From an uncultured Alphaproteobacteria bacterium (GTDB lineage: Bacteria > Pseudomonadota > Alphaproteobacteria > Micropepsales > Micropepsaceae), in NCBI GenBank assembly GCA_902825865.1, contig CADECX010000020.1, positions 1-34,103 on the forward strand: 34,103 nt of DNA, in the 5' to 3' direction. The translations under genes were made by a program, and so were the position numbers. Below, piece by piece: positions 30,801 to 34,103 of the stretch. Under the pieces are notes generated by a model that saw nothing but the letters and a program-made list of their open reading frames with translations, had not been told where the DNA came from and did not search any database. Numbering within the stretch: position 1 is the first letter of the stretch; every line of letters starts with the position of its first letter.

Positions 30801-33527
30801 CTATTGCGCGGGTGCGGGCTCGGCGGCGGGTGCGCCGGCGGGCTCGGGCTCGGCGGGCGGCGCCGCGATCTCGGGCTTGGCGGTTGCACTGGCATTCTCG
30901 GGTTCGACAACCGCCGTCGCAGTGGCGGGCTTGACCGGCACGCTTGCGCTCTCAGGCTTGGCGGCCGGCGCGGCAGGAGTGACGGCCGCCGTCAACGGCT
31001 TGGGCGTGGTGCCGCTTTTCAGATAGGTGCTGAACACCCAACCCTGTTGCGGTTTGCTGGTCGTGTCGTTGGCGGGAATCTCGACCTGCGTCCAGCTTCC
31101 CTCCACCTTCAGCACCACCACAACGGAATCGCGCGGCAAGGTCACCAGGATCGCGCCCGTGGTCGCCGGCGCGTTGCGGATATTGGCGGAGCGGGTCACC
31201 GCCGCGGTGGGACGCGGCGCGGCCGGGGCCGGGGCGGCGGACGGAGGCGGCGCGGGCACAGGTTCGACGCGGACGCTCAAGAGTCCGCCCGTCACGGTGG
31301 CGATGCCGGACCGGACGCTATCGGGCAAATACACCGCGACATAGGGATAGGCCAGGATCACAGGCACCAGCACACCCACCATGATGGCGAAGTCGCGCAG
31401 CAAAGATGACTTTGCGTTGCGCGGCGCCTCTTCCTGCTCGTCGCTGGGTCCGGCGAAGCGGCGGATGGGCGCGTTTCCGGGGCGCGGAACGGCTTGCTGC
31501 ACGCGCGCCTGATCCAGCGCGGCGCGGGCATGGCCCAGCTCCACTTCGCGGCTCGCCAGCGCGGACCGCAAGGTGGAGATATCCCGGCGCAGTCCGTCGA
31601 TATAGGCGTCGTCCCAGCGCGGCGTATCGGCGGCGGGTTGGTCTTGCGCCTCGGCGGCTTTTACCGCCTCCGACAACGCGCGTTCGGCACTTTCGGCCCG
31701 CGCGATGGCGGCGGCGACGGCATCCTGCGACTCCGCGCGGGCGTTCGCCACCAGGGCATGCGTCCGCGCCTCTTCCTCGGTTTTCCAGGCTTGCGCGGCG
31801 GCGGCCTGCGCGGTTTCCGCTTCCTGCCGCCAGCGCTCGCGCTGTTGATTCATGTCTTCGCGCAGTTGCGCGATTTCCCGGTCGCGCTCCGGCAAGGCGT
31901 TCTGCAGCGCCGCCAATTCCTGGCGCAGCTTTTCCACCCCCGTCTCGGCCAAGGGAGCGGACACGGGCTGGGCCAAGGCGGCCGCCAGCGCGGCTTCCAG
32001 CTTGCGGCACTTGTCGCTCTCCGCCGTCAGCAGCTGCGCGCTCTGCTGTTGCCACTGCGCAAGGGCGGCGGAGGCGCGCACAGTCTCTTCCGACTTCCAG
32101 CGCGCTTCGGCTTCCAAGGCTGCCGCCTGACTGTTGTTCGCCCAATTTTGGCGTTCGGCTTCCAGCCGCAGGTCGCTTTCGGATTGCCAGCGCTGGCGCT
32201 CGGCGGCAAGACGTTCTTCGGCCTGGTCCTGCCATCTTTTTTGTTCCGCGATCAGCCGTTCACCGGCCTCCGCCAGCAAGCGGTGGCGTTCCGCCTCGCC
32301 GCTATTGCTGCTTTGCGCCTGCCAAAGCTGGCGCTCGGCCTCCACGCGCTGATCTGCTTCCGCTCTGATCCGCGTCCATTCCTCGGCGATTTTTTGTTCG
32401 GTCTGGCGATGCCAATTCTGGCGCTCGGCTTCCAGTTGCTGGTCCGCCTCCGCCTTGACGCGGCTGCGCTCGTCCGCGGCGCGTTGCTCGGCCTCGGCCT
32501 GCCATTGCTGGCGCTCGGCCTCGAATTTCTGGTCCGTTTCCGTTTTCGACCGGCAGAATTCCTCGACGATCTTCTGCTGCACCTCGGCGTGCCAACGCCC
32601 GCGCTCGCTTTCCAGTTGCCGGTCGCTTTCCGCCTTCAAGCGGCTGCGTTCTTCCTCGATCTTCTGGTCCGCCTGGGCCTGCCATGCCTTGCGCTCGGCA
32701 TCGAACTGCTGGTCCGTTTCCGCCTTCAGGCGGCTGGTTTCTTCCGCGAGCCTGTGTTCGGTTTGGGCCTGCCATGCCCTGCGCTCGGCTTCGAGCCGCT
32801 CATCGGCCTCCGACTTGGACCGATTGAGCTCTTGGGCGATTTTTTCCAGGGCCCCGGCCGAAACGGCGTGGCCTTGCTGCTTTCTGTCCGCCTCGGCTTT
32901 AACCTGGGCGGCAACCTCCGCCAGGCGCTGATTCAGCTCGGCTTCCCAGGCGGTCCGCGCCGCCGCCAGTTCGGTTTCCTTATGCTCATTGGCCTGTTTG
33001 AGCGCCGCCCGCAGTTCCGCGATGTCGGAATCGCGCACCGCGAACAGGGACTGCATCTTCGACAATTCATTGTGCAGGATGGGATCATGCGCCTCCGCCG
33101 AGGAGCGGACGACATTTTCCACCGGCCCCGTATCCGCGTCATTGTCCCAGGCCGGGATGGTCAGCGGAATGACCTTGAGCGTCTGGGCGGCGCCGTTGTC
33201 GAAGCTCATGATGCGGACAGCCAGCTCATGCCCGCCGCTGAGATTGGAGGGCACCAGATAGGTGAGATCCTCCAGCTCGTCCGAGGCCAGCGACCAGGTG
33301 CCGTCGCCATTGTTGCGCCCCGCCGACAGCTTGGCGCGTTGCGGCATGCGCTCCACGCGTAGGGTCAGGCGGCCCTGCCCTTTGAAGGGAACGATCAGGG
33401 AAGCCAGATCGAGCGGCATGGTTTTTTGCGTTACCGGGGCGCGGATGATGTCAGCCGCAGTAACGCTGGCGAAGGCCGGCGCAGCGGCCTCCGCTTTCTT
33501 GCTGCTTGCTGTCCCGCGTTGCGCCAT
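30801..33527 (-). CDS. Large coiled-coil membrane protein with C-terminal SH3 domain
   Basis: A 908-residue protein. Order: short basic N-tail; a beta-type domain at about residues 38-125 with L-S-A-G-R-N-N-G-D-G-T-W-S-L, a motif common in large proteobacterial surface or scaffold proteins; a very long coiled coil (about 150-690) rich in Glu, Ala, Gln and Arg; one transmembrane helix at about 710-732; a Pro/Ala linker; a bacterial SH3 domain at about 777-838 with S-A-N-I-R-N-A-P and G-W-V-F-S-T-Y; and a Pro/Ala-rich tail. The coiled coil contains five 30-residue tandem repeats (see next entry). It is probably a cytoplasmic rod anchored in the inner membrane with a periplasmic SH3 that could touch peptidoglycan. 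The start giving M-A-Q-R-G is favoured over a longer frame. No partner gene is obvious. Confidence 0.82.
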   Translation of the reverse strand: MAQRGTASSKKAEAAAPAFASVTAADIIRAPVTQKTMPLDLASLIVPFKGQGRLTLRVERMPQRAKLSAGRNNGDGTWSLASDELEDLTYLVPSNLSGGHELAVRIMSFDNGAAQTLKVIPLTIPAWDNDADTGPVENVVRSSAEAHDPILHNELSKMQSLFAVRDSDIAELRAALKQANEHKETELAAARTAWEAELNQRLAEVAAQVKAEADRKQQGHAVSAGALEKIAQELNRSKSEADERLEAERRAWQAQTEHRLAEETSRLKAETDQQFDAERKAWQAQADQKIEEERSRLKAESDRQLESERGRWHAEVQQKIVEEFCRSKTETDQKFEAERQQWQAEAEQRAADERSRVKAEADQQLEAERQNWHRQTEQKIAEEWTRIRAEADQRVEAERQLWQAQSSNSGEAERHRLLAEAGERLIAEQKRWQDQAEERLAAERQRWQSESDLRLEAERQNWANNSQAAALEAEARWKSEETVRASAALAQWQQQSAQLLTAESDKCRKLEAALAAALAQPVSAPLAETGVEKLRQELAALQNALPERDREIAQLREDMNQQRERWRQEAETAQAAAAQAWKTEEEARTHALVANARAESQDAVAAAIARAESAERALSEAVKAAEAQDQPAADTPRWDDAYIDGLRRDISTLRSALASREVELGHARAALDQARVQQAVPRPGNAPIRRFAGPSDEQEEAPRNAKSSLLRDFAIMVGVLVPVILAYPYVAVYLPDSVRSGIATVTGGLLSVRVEPVPAPPPSAAPAPAAPRPTAAVTRSANIRNAPATTGAILVTLPRDSVVVVLKVEGSWTQVEIPANDTTSKPQQGWVFSTYLKSGTTPKPLTAAVTPAAPAAKPESASVPVKPATATAVVEPENASATAKPEIAAPPAEPEPAGAPAAEPAPAQ
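32349..32798 (-). repeat. Five 90-base tandem repeats within the coiled-coil gene
   Basis: Each unit encodes 30 residues of the form (Q/R/K)-(L/F)-E-A-E-R-x-x-W-x-A-(Q/E), then a helix ending in R-x-K-A-E-x-D-Q. Residues 244-393 hold five exact-length units, with a partial sixth after. A Trp is kept at the same place in each unit. Confidence 0.85.
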
Positions 33528-33616
33528 GGCTTTGTTTCTGATGCGCCCTTTCGAGTGGCCACAATGGCCCAAGGCCCGATACCATCGGGTAATTTCGCAC
33601 CGACAATTTTCGATAA

Positions 33617-33712
33617 ATTTGCAGCGGCTTCCCGCCAAAGACGGTGCTTTTGCGGTTTTCGGGCCGGATAAAACGCTCTATTGCGCGCCTTCCCGCCAAG
33701 GCCGCTGCAAAT
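33617..33712. repeat. Long-range 12-bp inverted repeat upstream of the coiled-coil gene
   Basis: ATTTGCAGCGGC (33617-33628) and its complement at 33701-33712. CTTCCCGCCAA also occurs twice between and beside the arms. It lies in the 270-base gap between the coiled-coil gene start and the RraA-like gene end; no gene is supported there. Confidence 0.4.
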
Positions 33713-33766
33713 GGATAAAAAGCCGGCTTTCGGGCCAGTTTGAACCGGCATTGCTTCGGGACATGA

Positions 33767-33794
33767 AAAAGCCCGGCCGTGAGGCCGGGCTTTT
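33767..33794 (-). terminator. Terminator of the RraA-like gene
   Basis: A perfect 12-bp stem AAAAGCCCGGCC with GTGA loop; T-rich on both sides, so it can end transcripts from either strand. It lies just beyond the stop of the minus-strand gene at 33798. Confidence 0.88.
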
Positions 33795-33797
33795 GAC

Positions 33798-34103
33798 TTA
33801 CCCAGGCGCGCCGGGAATATCCTCAAGCCGCTTCTTGCGCTCCGCCAGGATCGCGTCGAATTCGGCCCGCCTCATCTTGAGTCTTGAGGGCGTCGTGTTG
33901 ATCCATTGCACGAAGGCGGCGTACTTCTTGTCGTTCCAGCCGCCCTCGAAGGCGCCGCCATTCGCGCCCGAACGGTTGAGCTCATAGTTGAACGTATCTT
34001 CCAGCTTGATGAATTCGGCATGGGCGACGGCATCTTCCGCCAGATAGGCCGGAATGAAGATCACGCCTTCGCTTTTGGCCAAAACCAGATCGCCCGGCAG
34101 CAC
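33798..34103 (-). CDS. RraA-like family protein, C-terminal part
   Basis: At least 101 residues; the N-terminal part lies beyond the window. The start of the visible frame reads V-L-P-G-D-L-V-L-A-K-S-E-G-V-I-F-I-P-A-Y-L-A-E, matching the conserved V-x-P-G-D-x-V-x-x-D-x-x-G-V-x-x-I-P block near the end of RraA/HMG-aldolase-like proteins. The roughly 60-residue tail after it, with W-N-D-K-K and W-I-N-T-T-P-S-R-L, is longer than in classical RraA. The family includes aldolases and RNase E inhibitors; which applies is unclear. Confidence 0.78.
   Translation of the reverse strand: MLPGDLVLAKSEGVIFIPAYLAEDAVAHAEFIKLEDTFNYELNRSGANGGAFEGGWNDKKYAAFVQWINTTPSRLKMRRAEFDAILAERKKRLEDIPGAPG

Noticed and set aside
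32349..32798. Regular ~90-base periodicity that could suggest a CRISPR-like array
   Set aside because: Units are contiguous, coding in one frame and without spacers; it is a protein tandem repeat. No CRISPR array was seen elsewhere.
31494..33362. 622-codon plus-strand open frame opposite the coiled-coil gene
   Set aside because: Leu/Arg/Phe-rich repeats are simply the antisense of the Glu/Arg/Gln repeats on the minus strand.

Overview
The window looks like a chromosomal segment of a high-GC, Gram-negative alphaproteobacterium, probably hopanoid-producing and soil-type. Supporting signs are a GroEL ending in a Gly/Met-rich tail with DMDF, DUF3297, DUF1993 and YqgE proteins, signal-peptide and lipoprotein genes, and lipid-A-type glycosylation genes. 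The genus cannot be read from the sequence alone.

Layout. (1) 1-1154: 3' part of groEL and its terminator. (2) About 1160-2552: an AT-richer accessory patch with a CxxC/HNH-like protein and a small YdeI/OmpD-type protein; both reading frames look shifted by one base near their 5' ends. (3) 2553-9600: core-type genes: an orphan substrate-binding protein, an SPFH/band-7 protein, an MFS exporter, a periplasmic cupin, small secreted proteins, DUF3297 and DUF1993, punctuated by near-identical GGCCCGG-stem terminators. (4) 9784-13841: thrS, infC (apparent AUA start), yqgE and a secreted protein. (5) 13838-18182: a PLP dehydratase and a GT39 transferase on the minus strand, divergent from GT2, LAB_N and a membrane protein. 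Together the GT2, LAB_N and GT39 genes look like a polyprenyl-phosphate-sugar system. (6) 18267-about 28190: a genomic island inserted at tRNA-Ser(GGA). It holds a P4-type integrase, iteron-like repeats, an AlpA-like regulator, a winged-helix replication-type protein, an SRAP protein with an in-frame zinc-finger-like extension, a HEPN (RX4H) protein, an XRE regulator, small cargo proteins, and a divergent hpnJ/marR pair bounded by two matching AATGTCCGCT hairpins. A degenerate copy of the tRNA 3' end at 28163-28188 is the best right-end candidate, followed by an unrecognised gene at 28318. (7) 29059-34103: core-type genes again on the minus strand: acetamidase/formamidase family, a small protein, a 908-residue coiled-coil/SH3 membrane protein with a 30-residue tandem repeat, and a partial RraA-like gene.

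The most interesting non-coding signal is a dispersed multi-hairpin element (three fuller copies and one partial copy). Every site lies between convergent genes, and its stems keep pairing while their sequences change, which is the signature of a selected nucleic-acid structure. Other points for a second look are the hpnJ/marR cassette in the island, the SRAP fusion frame, the iteron-like array and the AUA start of infC.
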